DNA from: Andrena cerasifolii
Lineage: Eukaryota > Arthropoda > Insecta > Hymenoptera > Andrenidae
Assembly: GCF_050908995.1 (NCBI RefSeq)
Contig: NW_027484957.1
Span: 1 to 64,000, forward strand
Length of the DNA stretch: 64,000 nt
Direction of reading: 5' to 3'
The notes beneath the pieces were generated by a model. It did not search any database. It worked only from the letters and a program-made list of their open reading frames with translations, and was not told the DNA's origin. The position numbers were made by a program, and so were the translations under genes. Below, piece after piece: positions 21,994-35,389 of this stretch (its first letter is position 1; every line of letters starts with the position of its first letter).

Positions 21994-24225
21994 TCAAAGA
22001 GCGAGAAGTGGCGCAGATGTTTCGAGACAGTGACTGTTTAACGAAGACACGCAGAATTTTCGAACGCCTCTTGAAAGGCCTGCGCCTCTGATTTGCAACT
22101 TTAAGGCGATGCCTTTGAAGCTGAAATTTAGTATACCTCTTTCCACTTCATTTTCTCCTGATATATTGGCCAAAACCTGGCGAAAATTTCGAGAATACAC
22201 AAAATTGTGCTTTGTAACAGGACAACATGCCGTTGAAAGAGATGGAACAAAGTAACGTCTCTGGAGAGCAAATCAAAGAGCGAGAAGTGGCGCAGGTGTT
22301 TCGAGACAGTGATTGTTTAACAACGAGACGCAGAATTTTCGATCGCCTCTTGAAAGGCCTGCGCCTCTTATTTGGAACTTTAAGGCGATGCCTTTGAAGC
22401 TGAAATTTAGTATACCTCTTTCCACTTCATTTTCTCCTGATATATTGGCCAAAATCTGGCAAAAATTTTCAGAATGCACAAAATTGGGCTTTGTAACAGG
22501 AGAACATGCCGTTGAAAGAGATGGCACATAGTAACGTCTCCGGAGAACAAATCAAAGAGCGAGAAGTGGCGCAGATGTTTCGAGACAGTGACTGTTTAAC
22601 GAAGACACGCAGAATTTTCGAACGCCTCTTGAAAGGCCTGCGCCTCTTATTTGCAACTTTAAGGCGATGCCTTTGAAGCTGAAATTTAGTATACCTCTTT
22701 CCACTTCATGTTCTCCTGATATATTGGCCAAAATCTGGCGAAAATTTCGAGAATACACAAAATTGAGCTTTGTAACAGGACAACATGCCGTTGAAAGAGC
22801 TGGAACAAAGTAACGTCTCTGGAGAGCAAATCAAAGAGCGAGAAGTGGCGCAGGTGTTTCGAGACAGTGATTGTTTAACAACGAGACGCAGAATTTTCGA
22901 ACGCCTCTTGAAAGGCATGCGCCTCTTATTTGCAACTTTAAGGCGATGCCTTTGAAGCTGAAATTTAGTATACCTCTTTCCACTTCATTTTCTCCTGATA
23001 TATTAGCCAAAACCTGGCGAAAATTTCGAGAGTACACAAAATTGAGCTTTGTAACAGGACAACATGCCGTTGAAAGAGATGGAACAAAGTAACGTCTCTG
23101 GAGAGCAAATCAAAGAGCGAGAAGTGGCGCAGGTGTTTCGAGACAGTGATTGTTTAACAACGAGACGCAGAATTTTCGAACGCCTCTTGCAAGGCCTGCG
23201 CCTCTTATTTGCAACTTTAAGGCGATGCCTTTGAAGCTGAAACTTAGTATACCTCTTTCGACTTCATGTTCTCCTGATATATTGGCCAAAATCTGGCGAA
23301 AATTTTCAGAATGCACAAAATTGGGCTATGTAACAGGAGAACATGCCGTCGAAAGAGATGGCTCAAAGTAACGTCTCCGGAGAGCAAATCAAAGAGCGAG
23401 AAGAGGCGCAGATGTTTCGAGACAGTGACTGTTTAACAACGAGACGCATAATTTTCGAACGCCTCTTGAAAGGCCTGCGCCTCTTATTTGCAACTTTAAG
23501 GCGATGCATTTGAAGCTGAAATTTAGTATACCTCTTTCGACTTCATGTTCTCCTGATATATTGGCCAAAATCTGGCGAAAATTTTCAGAATACACAAAAT
23601 TGGGCTTTGTAACAGGAGAACATGCCGTCGAAAGAGATGGAACAAAGTAATGTCTCCGGAGAGCAAATCAAAGAGCGAGAAGTGGCGCAGGTGTTTCGAG
23701 ACAGTGACTGTTTCACGAAGAGACGCAGAATTTTCGAAAGCCTCTTGAAAGGCCTGCGCCTCTTATTTGCAAATTTAAGGCGATGCCTTTGAAGCTGAAA
23801 TTTAGTATACCTCTTTTGACTTCATGTTCTCCTGATATATTGGCCAAAATCTGGAGAAAATTTTCAGAATGCACAAAATTGTGCTTTGTAACAGGAGAAC
23901 ATGCCGTCGAAAGAGATGGCACAAAGTTACGTCTCCGGAGAGCAAATCAAAGAGCGAGAAGTGGCGCAGATGTTTCGAGACAGTGACTGTTTAACGAAGA
24001 GACGCAGAATTTTCGAACGCCTCTTGAAAGTCCTGCGCCTCTTATTTGCAACTTTAAGGCGATGCCTTTGAAGCTGAAATTTAGTATACCTCTTTCCACT
24101 TCATTTTCTCCTGATATATTGGCCAAAACCTGGCGAAAATTTTCAGAATGCACAAAATTGGGCTTTGTAACAGGAGAACATGCCGTCGAAAGAGATGTCA
24201 CAAAGTAACGTCTCCGGAGAGCAAA
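21994..24225. repeat. 8-monomer block, copy B
   Basis: Repeats 16,972-19,203 at a shift of exactly 5,022 bases, with every private marker checked present: CGCCTCTGATTT, CGATCG, TTTGGAAC, GAGCTGG, GGCATGCGCC, GAGAGTACAC, GAAACTTAG, GGGCTATG and GGCTCAAAG. No indel separates the two copies. Confidence 0.88.
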
Positions 24226-25902
24226 TCAAAGAGCCAGAAGTGGCGCAGATGTTTCGAGACAGTGACTGTTTAACGAAGAGACGCAGAATTTTCGAACGCT
24301 TCTTGAAAGGCCTGCGCCTCTTATTTGCAACTTTAAGGCGATGCCTTTGAAGCTGAAATTTAGTATACCTCTTTCCACTTCATTTTCTCCGGATATATTG
24401 GCCAAAATCTGGCAAAAATTTCGAGAATACACAAAATTGTGCTTTGTAACAGGACAACATGCCGTTGAAAGAGATGGAACAAAGTAACGTCTCTGGAGAG
24501 CAAATCAAAGAGCGAGAAGTGGCGCAGGTGTTTCGAGACAGTGATTGTTTAACAACGAGACGCAGAATTTTCGAACGCCTCTTGAAAGGCCTGCGCCTCT
24601 TATTTGCAACTTTAAGGCGATGCCTTTGAAGCTGAAATTTAGTATACCTCTTTCCACTTCATTTTCTCCTGATATATTGGCCAAAACCTGGCGAAAGTTT
24701 CGAGAATACACAAAATTGTGCTTTGTAACAGGACAACATGCCGTTGAAAGAGATGGAACAAAGTAACGTCTCCGGAGAGCAAATCAAAGAGCGAGAAGTG
24801 GCGCAGGTGTTTCGAGACAGTGATTGTTTAACAACGAGACGCAGAATTTTCGAACGCCTCTTGAAAGGCCTGCGCCTCTTATTTGCAACTTTAAGGCGAT
24901 GCATTTGAAGCTGAAATTTAGTATACCTCTTTCGACTTCATGTTCTCCTGATATATTGGCCAAAATCTGGCGAAAATTTTCAGAATACACAAAATTGGGC
25001 TTTGTAACAGGAGAACATGCCGTCGAAAGAGATGGAACAAAGTAACGTCTCCGGAGAGCAAATCAAAGAGCGAGAAGTGGCGCAGATGTTTCGAGACAGT
25101 GACTGTTTAACGAAGAGACGCAGAATTTTCGAACGCCTCTTGAAAGTCCTGCGCCTCTTATTTGCAACTTTAAGGCGATGCCTTTGAAGCTGAAACTTAG
25201 TATACCTCTTTCGACTTCATGTTCTCCTGATATATTGGCCAAAATCTGGCGAAAATTTTCAGAATGCACAAAATTGGGCTATGTAACAGGAGAACATGCC
25301 GTCGAAAGAGATGGCTCAAAGTAACGTCTCCGGAGAGCAAATCAAAGAGCGAGAAGAGGCGCAGATGTTTCGAGACAGTGACTGTTTAACGAAGAGACGC
25401 AGAATTTTCGAACGCCTCTTGCAAGGCCTGCGCCTGTTATTTGCAACTTTAAGGCGATGCATTTGAAGCTGAAATTTAGTATACCTCTTTCCACTTCATG
25501 TTCTCCTGATATATTGGCCAAAATCTGGAGAAAATTTTCAGAATGCACAAAATTGTGCTTTGTAACAGGAGAACATGCCGTCGAAAGAGATGGCACAAAG
25601 TTACGTCTCCGAAGAGCAAATCAAAGAGCGAGAAGTGGCGCAGATGTTTCGAGACAGTGACTGTTTAACGAAGAGACGCAGAATTTTCGAACGCCTCTTG
25701 AAAGTCCTGCGCCTCTTATTTGCAACTTTAAGGCGATGCCTTTGAAGCTGAAATTTAGTATACCTCTTTCCACTTCATTTTCTCCTGATATATTGGCCAA
25801 AACCTGGCGAAAATTTTCAGAATGCACAAAATTGGGCTTTGTAACAGGAGAACATGCCGTCGACGAAAGAGATGTCACAAAGTAACGTCTCCGGAGAGCA
25901 AA
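24226..25902. repeat. Rearranged zone II monomers between two cycles
   Basis: Six monomers: type a (GAGCCAGAAG, now with GCTTCTTGAAAG instead of the GCTTCTGGAAAG seen at 9,520 and 15,370), d, an e-like copy lacking ACGCATAATT, then hybrids. One hybrid carries GAAACTTAG, GGGCTATG and GGCTCAAAG, known from the 8-monomer block. Another joins GCCTGTTATT, known from about 6,185, to GATGCATTTG and the AAAGTTACG end of type f. The last is type g, with a 3-base CGA duplication at 25,861-25,866. The order a-d skips b and c. Confidence 0.7.
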
Positions 25903-28900
25903 TCAAAGAGCCAGAAGTGGCGCAGATGTTTCGAGACAGTGACTGTTTAACGAAGAGACGCAGAATTTTCGAACGCTTCTTGAAAGGCCTGCGCCTCTTA
26001 TTTGCAACTTTAAGGCGATGCCTTTGAAGCTGAAATTTAGTATACCTCTTTCCACTTCATTTTCTCCGGATATATTGGCCAAAATCTGGCAAAATTTCGA
26101 GAATACACAAAATTGTGCTTTGTAACAGGACAACATGCCGTTGAAAGAGATGGAACAAAGTAACGTCTCTGGAGAGCAAATCAAAGAGCGAGAAGTGGCG
26201 CAGGTGTTTCGAGACAGTGATTGTTTAACAACGAGACGCAAGAATTTTCGAACGCCTCTTGAAAGGCCTGCGCCTCTTATTTGCAACTTTAAGGCGATGC
26301 ATCTGAAGCTGAAATTTAGTATACCTCTTTCGACTTCATGTTCTCCTGATATATTGACCAAAATCTGGCGAATATTTCGAGAATACACAAAATTGAGCTT
26401 TGCAACAGGACAACATGCCGTCGAAAGAGATGGAACAAAGTAACGTCTCTGGAGAGCAAATCAAAGAGCGAGAAGTGGCGCAGATGTTTCGAGACAGTGA
26501 CTGTTTAACGAAGACACGCAGAATTTTCGAACGCCTCTTGAATGTCCTGCGCCTCTTATTTGCAACTTTAAGGCGATGCCTTTGAAGCTGAAATTTAGTA
26601 TACCTCTTTCCACTTCATTTTCTCCTGATATATTGGCCAAAACGTGGCGAAAATTTCGAGAATACACAAAATTGTGCTTTGTAACAGGACAACATGCCGT
26701 TGAAAGAGATGGAACAAAGTAACGTCTCTGGAGAGCAAATCAAAGAGCGAGAAGTGGCGCAGGTGTTTCGAGACAGTGATTGTTTAACAACGAGACGCAG
26801 AATTTTCGAACGCCTCTTGAAAGGCCTGCGCCTCTTATTTGCAACTTTAAGGCGATGCCTTTGAAGCTGAAATTTAGTATACCTCTTTCCACTTCATTTT
26901 CTCCTGATATATTGGCCAAAACCTGGCGAAAGTTTCGAGAATACACAAAATTGTGCTTTGTAACAGGACAATATGCCGTTGAAAGAGATGGAACAAAGTA
27001 ACGTCTCCGGAGAGCAAATCAAAGAGCGAGAAGTGGCGCAGATGTTTCGAGACAGTGACTGTTTAACAACGAGACGCATAATTTTCGAACGCCTCTTGAA
27101 AGGCCTGCGCCTCTTATTTGCAACTTTAAGGCGATGCATTTGAAGCTAAAATTTAGTATACCTCTTTCGACTTCATGTTCTCCTGATATATTGGCCAAAA
27201 TCTGGCGAAAATTTTCAGAATACACAAAATTGGGCTTTGTAACAGGAGAACATGCCGTCGAAAGAGATGGAACAAAGTAATGTCTCCGGAGAGCAAATCA
27301 AAGAGCGAGAAGTGGCGCAGGTGTTTCGAGACAGTGACTGTTTCACGAAGAGACGCAGAATTTTCGAAAGCCTCTTGAAAGGCCTGCGCCTCTTATTTGC
27401 AAATTTAAGGCGATGCCTTTGAAGCTGAAATTTAGTATACCTCTTTTGACTTCATGTTCTCCTGATATATTGGCCAAAATCTGGAGAAAATTTTCAGAAT
27501 GCACAAAATTGTGCTTTGTAACAGGAGAACATGCCGTCGAAAGAGATGGCACAAAGTTACGTCTCCGGAGAGCAAATCAAAGAGCGAGAAGTGGCGCAGA
27601 TGTTTCGAGACAGTGACTGTTTAACGAAGAGACGCAGAATTTTCGAACGCCTCTTGAAAGTCCTGCGCCTCTTATTTGCAACTTTAAGGCGATGCCTTTG
27701 AAGCTGAAATTTAGTATACCTCTTTCCACTTCATTTTCTCCTGATTATATTGGCCAAAACCTGGCGAAAATTTTCAGAATGCACAAAATTGGGCTTTGTA
27801 ACAGGAGAACATGCCGTCGAAAGAGATGTCACAAAGTAACGTCTCCGGAGAGCAAATCAAAGAGCCAGAAGTGGCGCAGATGTTTCGAGACAGTGACTGT
27901 TTAACGAAGAGACGCAGAATTTTCGAACGCTTCTTGAAAGGCCTGCGCCTCTTATTTGCAACTTTAAGGCGATGCCTTTGAAGCTGAAATTTAGTATACC
28001 TCTTTCCACTTCATTTTCTCCGGATATATTGGCCAAAATCTGGCAAAAATTTCGAGAATACACAAAATTGTGCTTTGTAACAGGACAACATGCCGTTGAA
28101 AAGAGATGGAACAAAGTAACGTCTCTGGAGAGCAAATCAAAGAGCGAGAAGTGGCGCAGGTGTTTCGAGACAGTGATTGTTTAACAACGAGACGCAGAAT
28201 TTTCGAACGCCTCTTGAAAGGCCTGCGCCTCTTATTTGCAACTTTAAGGCGATGCCTTTGAAGCTGAAATTTAGTATACCTCTTTCCACTCATTTTCTCC
28301 TGATATATTGGCCAAAACCTGGCGAAAGTTTCGAGAATACACAAAATTGTGCTTTGTAACAGGACAACATGCCGTTGAAAGAGATGGAACAAAGTAACGT
28401 CTCCGGAGAGCAAATCAAAGAGCGAGAAGTGGCGCAGATGTTTCGAGACAGTGACTGTTTAACAACGAGACGCATAATTTTCGAACGCCTCTTGAAAGGC
28501 CTGCGCCTCTTATTTGCAACTTTAAGGCGATGCATTTGAAGCTGAAATTTAGTATACCTCTTTCGACTTCATGTTCTCCTGATATATTGGCCAAAATCTG
28601 GCGAAAATTTTCAGAATACACAAAATTGGGCTTTGTAACAGGAGAACATGCCGTCGAAAGAGATGGAACAAAGTTACGTCTCCGGAGAGCAAATCAAAGA
28701 GCGAGAAGTGGCGCAGATGTTTCGAGACAGTGACTGTTTAACGAAGAGACGCAGAATTTTCGAACGCCTCTTGAAAGTCCTGCGCCTCTTATTTGCAACT
28801 TTAAGGCGATGCCTTTGAAGCTGAAATTTAGTATACCTCTTTCCACTTCATTTTCTCCTGATATATTGGCCAAAACCTGGCGAAAATTTTCAGAATGCAC

Positions 28901-30190
28901 AAAATTGGGCTTTGTAACAGGAGAACATGCCGTCGAAAGAGATGTCACAAAGTAACGTCTCCGGAGAGCAAATCAAAGAGCCAGAAGTGGCGCAGATGTT
29001 TCGAGACAGTGACTGTTTAACGAAGAGACGCAGAATTTTCGAACGCTTCTTGAAAGGCCTGCGCCTCTTATTTGCAACTTTAAGGCGATGCCTTTGAAGC
29101 TGAAATTTAGTATACCTCTTTCCACTTCATTTTCTCCGGATATATTGGCCAAAATCTGGCAAAAATTTCGAGAATACACAAAATTGTGCTTTGTAACAGG
29201 ACAACATGCCGTTGAAAGAGATGGAACAAAGTAACGTCTCTGGAGAGCAAATCAAAGAGCGAGAAGTGGCGCAGGTGTTTCGAGACAGTGATTGTTTAAC
29301 AACGAGACGCAGAATTTTCGAACGCCTCTTGAAAGGCCTGCGCCTCTTATTTGCAACTTTAAGGCGATGCATCTGAAGCTGAAATTTAGTATACCTCTTT
29401 CGACTTCATGTTCTCCTGATATATTGACCAAAATCTGGCGAATATTTCGAGAATACACAAAATTGAGCTTTGCAACAGGACAACATGCCGTCGAAAGAGA
29501 TGGAACAAAGTAACGTCTCTGGAGAGCAAATCAAAGAGCGAGAAGTGGCGCAGATGTTTTCGAGACAGTGACTGTTTAACGAAGACACGCAGAATTTTCG
29601 AACGCCTCTTGAAAGTCCTGCGCCTCTTATTTGCAACTTTAAGGCGATGCCTTTGAAGCTGAAATTTAGTATACCTCTTTCCCACTTCATTTTCTCCTGA
29701 TATATTGGCCAAAACCTGGCGAAAATTTCGAGAATACACAAAATTGTGCTTTGTAACAGGACAACATGCCGTTGAAAGAGATGGAACAAAGTAACGTCTC
29801 TGGAGAGCAAATCAAAGAGCGAGAAGTGGCGCAGGTGTTTCGAGACAGTGATTGTTTAACAACGAGACGCAGAATTTTCGAACGCCTCTTGAAAGGCCTG
29901 CGCCTCTTATTTGCAACTTTAAGGCGATGCCTTTGAAGCTGAAATTTAGTATACCTCTTTCCACTTCATTTTCTCCTGATATATTGGCCAAAACCTGGCG
30001 AAAGTTTCGAGAATACACAAAATTGTGCTTTGTAACAGGACAACATGCCGTTGAAAGAGATGGAACAAAGTAACGTCTCCGGAGAGCAAATCAAAGAGCG
30101 AGAAGTGGCGCAGATGTTTCGAGACAGTGACTGTTTAACAACGAGACGCATAATTTTCGAACGCCTCTTGAAAGGCCTGCGCCTCTTATG
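25860..30190. other. Second cluster of small indels (probable sequence-quality problem)
   Basis: Length changes against neighbouring copies: +3 near 25,861, -1 near 26,090, +1 near 26,241, +1 near 27,746, +1 near 28,101, -1 near 28,290, +1 near 29,558, +1 near 29,682 and -2 near 30,189. The later copy of 28,136-31,762, shifted by 3,627, lacks them. About 10 kb on the right side has no indel at all. Here insertions outnumber deletions, unlike the first cluster. Confidence 0.65.
25903..27856. repeat. Complete 7-monomer higher-order repeat a-b-c-d-e-f-g (1,953 bp nominal)
   Basis: The clearest full zone II cycle. Start points are about 25,903 (a, GAGCCAGAAG), 26,182 (b, GATGCATCTG and TTGACC), 26,461 (c, GAAGACACGC), 26,740 (d, GGCGAAAGTTTC), 27,019 (e, ACGCATAATT), 27,298 (f, TTTCACGAAG) and 27,577 (g, GATGTCACAAAG). 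It is preceded by a g and followed by another a (27,857-28,135), so the cycle closes. Other zone II segments can be read as this order with monomers lost or fused. Small indels near 26,090, 26,241 and 27,746 are probably sequence noise. Confidence 0.8.
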
Positions 30191-31762
30191 CAACTTTAAG
30201 GCGATGCATTTGAAGCTGAAATTTAGTATACCTCTTTCGACTTCATGTTCTCCTGATATATTGGCCAAAATCTGGCGAAAATTTTCAGAATACACAAAAT
30301 TGGGCTTTGTAACAGGAGAACATGCCGTCGAAAGAGATGCAACAAAGTAATGTCTCCGGAGAGCAAATCAAAGAGCGAGAAGTGGCGCAGGTGTTTCGAG
30401 ACAGTGACTGTTTAACGAAGACACGCAGAATTTTCGAACGCCTCTTGAAAGGCCTGCGCCTCTGATTTGCAACTTTAAGGCGATGCCTTTGAAGCTGAAA
30501 TTTAGTATACCTCTTTCCACTTCATTTTCTCCTGATATATTGGCCAAAACCTGGCGAAAATTTCGAGAATACACAAAATTGTGCTTTGTAACAGGACAAC
30601 ATGCCGTTGAAAGAGATGGAACAAAGTAACGTCTCTGGAGAGCAAATCAAAGAGCGAGAAGTGGCGCAGGTGTTTCGAGACAGTGATTGTTTAACAACGA
30701 GACGCAGAATTTTCGATCGCCTCTTGAAAGGCCTGCGCCTCTTATTTGGAACTTTAAGGCGATGCCTTTGAAGCTGAAATTTAGTATACCTCTTTCCACT
30801 TCATTTTCTCCTGATATATTGGCCAAAATCTGGCAAAAATTTTCAGAATGCACAAAATTGGGCTTTGTAACAGGAGAACATGCCGTTGAAAGAGATGGCA
30901 CATAGTAACGTCTCCGGAGAACAAATCAAAGAGCGAGAAGTGGCGCAGATGTTTCGAGACAGTGACTGTTTAACGAAGACACGCAGAATTTTCGAACGCC
31001 TCTTGAAAGGCCTGCGCCTCTGATTTGCAACTTTAAGGCGATGCCTCTGAAGCTGAAATTTAGTATACCTCTTACAACTTCATTTTCTCCTGATATATTG
31101 GCGAAAATCTGGCGAAAATTTCGAGAATACACAAAATTGTGCTTTGTAACAGGACAACATGCCGTCGAAAGAGATGGAACAAAGTAACGTCTCTGGAGAG
31201 CAAATCAAAGAGCGAGAAGGGGCGCAGGTGTTTCGAGACAGTGACTGTTTAACAACGAGACGCATAATTTTCGATCGCCTCTTGAAAGGCCTGCGCCTCT
31301 TATTTGCAACTTTAAGGCGATGCCTTTGAAGCTGAAATTTAGTATACCTCTTTCCACTTCATTTTCTCCTGATATATTGGCCAAAATCTGGCGAAAATTT
31401 TCAGAATGCACAAAATTGGGCTTTGTAACAGAAGAACATGCCGTCGAAAGATATGTCACAAAGTAACGTCTCCGGAGAGCAAATCAAAGAGCGAGAAGTG
31501 GCGCAGATGTTTCGAGACAGTGACTGTTCAACGAAGAGACGCAGAATTTTCGAACGCATCTTGAAAGGCCTGCGCCTCTTATTTGCAACTTTATGGCGAT
31601 GCCTCTGAAGCTGAAATTTAGTATACCTCTTTCCACTTCATTTTCTCCTGATATATTGGCCAAAATCTGGCGAAAATTTCGAGAATACACAAAATTGTGC
31701 TTTGTAACAGGACAACATGCCGTCGAAAGAGATGGAACAAAGTAACGTCTCTGGAGAGCAAA
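28136..31762. repeat. Zone II/III bridging 13-monomer repeat, copy 1
   Basis: Order: d, e, g, a, b, c, d, e, then five zone III type monomers. The f between e and g is missing, and the e keeps the AAAGTTACG end of f, so it looks like an e/f fusion. Markers shared with the next 3,627 bases include CTCTTACAACTTC (31,069), GAGAAGGGGCGC (31,213), the first GTAACAGAAGAAC (31,427) and GATATGTCAC (31,449), and TTTATGGCG (31,591). Confidence 0.82.
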
Positions 31763-34700
31763 TCAAAGAGCGAGAAGTGGCGCAGGTGTTTCGAGACAGT
31801 GATTGTTTAACAACGAGACGCAGAATTTTCGAACGCCTCTTGAAAGGCCTGCGCCTCTTATTTGCAACTTTAAGGCGATGCCTTTGAAGCTGAAATTTAG
31901 TATACCTCTTTCCACTTCATTTTCTCCTGATATATTGGCCAAAATCTGGCGAAAGTTTCGAGAATACACAAAATTGTGCTTTGTAACAGGACAACATGCC
32001 GTTGAAAGAGATGGAACAAAGTAACGTCTCCGGAGAGCAAATCAAAGAGCGAGAAGTGGCGCAGATGTTTCGAGACAGTGACTGTTTAACAACGAGACGC
32101 ATAATTTTCGAACGCCTCTTGAAAGGCCTGCGCCTCTTATTTGCAACTTTAAGGCGATGCATTTGAAGCTGAAATTTAGTATACCTCTTTCGACTTCATG
32201 TTCTCCTGATATATTGGCCAAAATCTGGCGAAAATTTTCAGAATACACAAAATTGGGCTTTGTAACAGGAGAACATGCCGTCGAAAGAGATGGAACAAAG
32301 TTACGTCTCCGGAGAGCAAATCAAAGAGCGAGAAGTGGCGCAGATGTTTCGAGACAGTGACTGTTTAACGAAGAGACGCAGAATTTTCGAACGCCTCTTG
32401 AAAGTCCTGCGCCTCTTATTTGCAACTTTAAGGCGATGCCTTTGAAGCTGAAATTTAGTATACCTCTTTCCACTTCATTTTCTCCTGATATATTGGCCAA
32501 AACCTGGCGAAAATTTTCAGAATGCACAAAATTGGGCTTTGTAACAGGAGAACATGCCGTCGAAAGAGATGTCACAAAGTAACGTCTCCGGAGAGCAAAT
32601 CAAAGAGCCAGAAGTGGCGCAGATGTTTCGAGACAGTGACTGTTTAACGAAGAGACGCAGAATTTTCGAACGCTTCTTGAAAGGCCTGCGCCTCTTATTT
32701 GCAACTTTAAGGCGATGCCTTTGAAGCTGAAATTTAGTATACCTCTTTCCACTTCATTTTCTCCGGATATATTGGCCAAAATCTGGCAAAAATTTCGAGA
32801 ATACACAAAATTGTGCTTTGTAACAGGACAACATGCCGTTGAAAGAGATGGAACAAAGTAACGTCTCTGGAGAGCAAATCAAAGAGCGAGAAGTGGCGCA
32901 GGTGTTTCGAGACAGTGATTGTTTAACAACGAGACGCAGAATTTTCGAACGCCTCTTGAAAGGCCTGCGCCTCTTATTTGCAACTTTAAGGCGATGCATC
33001 TGAAGCTGAAATTTAGTATACCTCTTTCGACTTCATGTTCTCCTGATATATTGACCAAAATCTGGCGAATATTTCGAGAATACACAAAATTGAGCTTTGC
33101 AACAGGACAACATGCCGTCGAAAGAGATGGAACAAAGTAACGTCTCTGGAGAGCAAATCAAAGAGCGAGAAGTGGCGCAGATGTTTCGAGACAGTGACTG
33201 TTTAACGAAGACACGCAGAATTTTCGAACGCCTCTTGAAAGTCCTGCGCCTCTTATTTGCAACTTTAAGGCGATGCCTTTGAAGCTGAAATTTAGTATAC
33301 CTCTTTCCACTTCATTTTCTCCTGATATATTGGCCAAAACCTGGCGAAAATTTCGAGAATACACAAAATTGTGCTTTGTAACAGGACAACATGCCGTTGA
33401 AAGAGATGGAACAAAGTAACGTCTCTGGAGAGCAAATCAAAGAGCGAGAAGTGGCGCAGGTGTTTCGAGACAGTGATTGTTTAACAACGAGACGCAGAAT
33501 TTTCGAACGCCTCTTGAAAGGCCTGCGCCTCTTATTTGCAACTTTAAGGCGATGCCTTTGAAGCTGAAATTTAGTATACCTCTTTCCACTTCATTTTCTC
33601 CTGATATATTGGCCAAAACCTGGCGAAAGTTTCGAGAATACACAAAATTGTGCTTTGTAACAGGACAACATGCCGTTGAAAGAGATGGAACAAAGTAACG
33701 TCTCCGGAGAGCAAATCAAAGAGCGAGAAGTGGCGCAGATGTTTCGAGACAGTGACTGTTTAACAACGAGACGCATAATTTTCGAACGCCTCTTGAAAGG
33801 CCTGCGCCTCTTATTTGCAACTTTAAGGCGATGCATTTGAAGCTGAAATTTAGTATACCTCTTTCGACTTCATGTTCTCCTGATATATTGGCCAAAATCT
33901 GGCGAAAATTTTCAGAATACACAAAATTGGGCTTTGTAACAGGAGAACATGCCGTCGAAAGAGATGGAACAAAGTAATGTCTCCGGAGAGCAAATCAAAG
34001 AGCGAGAAGTGGCGCAGGTGTTTCGAGACAGTGACTGTTTAACGAAGACACGCAGAATTTTCGAACGCCTCTTGAAAGGCCTGCGCCTCTGATTTGCAAC
34101 TTTAAGGCGATGGCTTTGAAGCTGAAATTTAGTATACCTCTTTCCACTTCATTTTCTCCTGATATATTGGCCAAAACCTGGCGAAAATTTCGAGAATACA
34201 CAAAATTGTGCTTTGTAACAGGACAACATGCCGTTGAAAGAGATGGAACAAAGTAACGTCTCTGGAGAGCAAATCAAAGAGCGAGAAGTGGCGCAGGTGT
34301 TTCGAGACAGTGATTGTTTAACAACGAGACGCAGAATTTTCGATCGCCTCTTGAAAGGCCTGCGCCTCTTATTTGGAACTTTAAGGCGATGCCTTTGAAG
34401 CTGAAATTTAGTATACCTCTTTCCACTTCATTTTCTCCTGATATATTGGCCAAAATCTGGCAAAAATTTTCAGAATGCACAAAATTGGGCTTTGTAACAG
34501 GAGAACATGCCGTTGAAAGAGATGGCACATAGTAACGTCTCCGGAGAACAAATCAAAGAGCGAGAAGTGGCGCAGATGTTTCGAGACAGTGACTGTTTAA
34601 CGAAGACACGCAGAATTTTCGAACGCCTCTTGAAAGGCCTGCGCCTCTGATTTGCAACTTTAAGGCGATGCCTCTGAAGCTGAAATTTAGTATACCTCTT

Positions 34701-35389
34701 ACAACTTCATTTTCTCCTGATATATTGGCGAAAATCTGGCGAAAATTTCGAGAATACACAAAATTGTGCTTTGTAACAGGACAACATGCCGTCGAAAGAG
34801 ATGGAACAAAGTAACGTCTCTGGAGAGCAAATCAAAGAGCGAGAAGGGGCGCAGGTGTTTCGAGACAGTGACTGTTTAACAACGAGACGCATAATTTTCG
34901 ATCGCCTCTTGAAAGGCCTGCGCCTCTTATTTGCAACTTTAAGGCGATGCCTTTGAAGCTGAAATTTAGTATACCTCTTTCCACTTCATTTTCTCCTGAT
35001 ATATTGGCCAAAATCTGGCGAAAATTTTCAGAATGCACAAAATTGGGCTTTGTAACAGAAGAACATGCCGTCGAAAGATATGTCACAAAGTAACGTCTCC
35101 GGAGAGCAAATCAAAGAGCGAGAAGTGGCGCAGATGTTTCGAGACAGTGACTGTTCAACGAAGAGACGCAGAATTTTCGAACGCATCTTGAAAGGCCTGC
35201 GCCTCTTATTTGCAACTTTATGGCGATGCCTCTGAAGCTGAAATTTAGTATACCTCTTTCCACTTCATTTTCTCCTGATATATTGGCCAAAATCTGGCGA
35301 AAATTTCGAGAATACACAAAATTGTGCTTTGTAACAGGACAACATGCCGTCGAAAGAGATGGAACAAAGTAACGTCTCTGGAGAGCAAA
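31763..35389. repeat. Zone II/III bridging 13-monomer repeat, copy 2
   Basis: Direct tandem duplicate of 28,136-31,762 at a shift of 3,627, free of indels. It has the same markers at 34,696, 34,840, 35,054 and 35,218. A private substitution GATGGCTTTG lies near 34,110. After 35,389 the order departs from the 13-mer. Confidence 0.82.
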
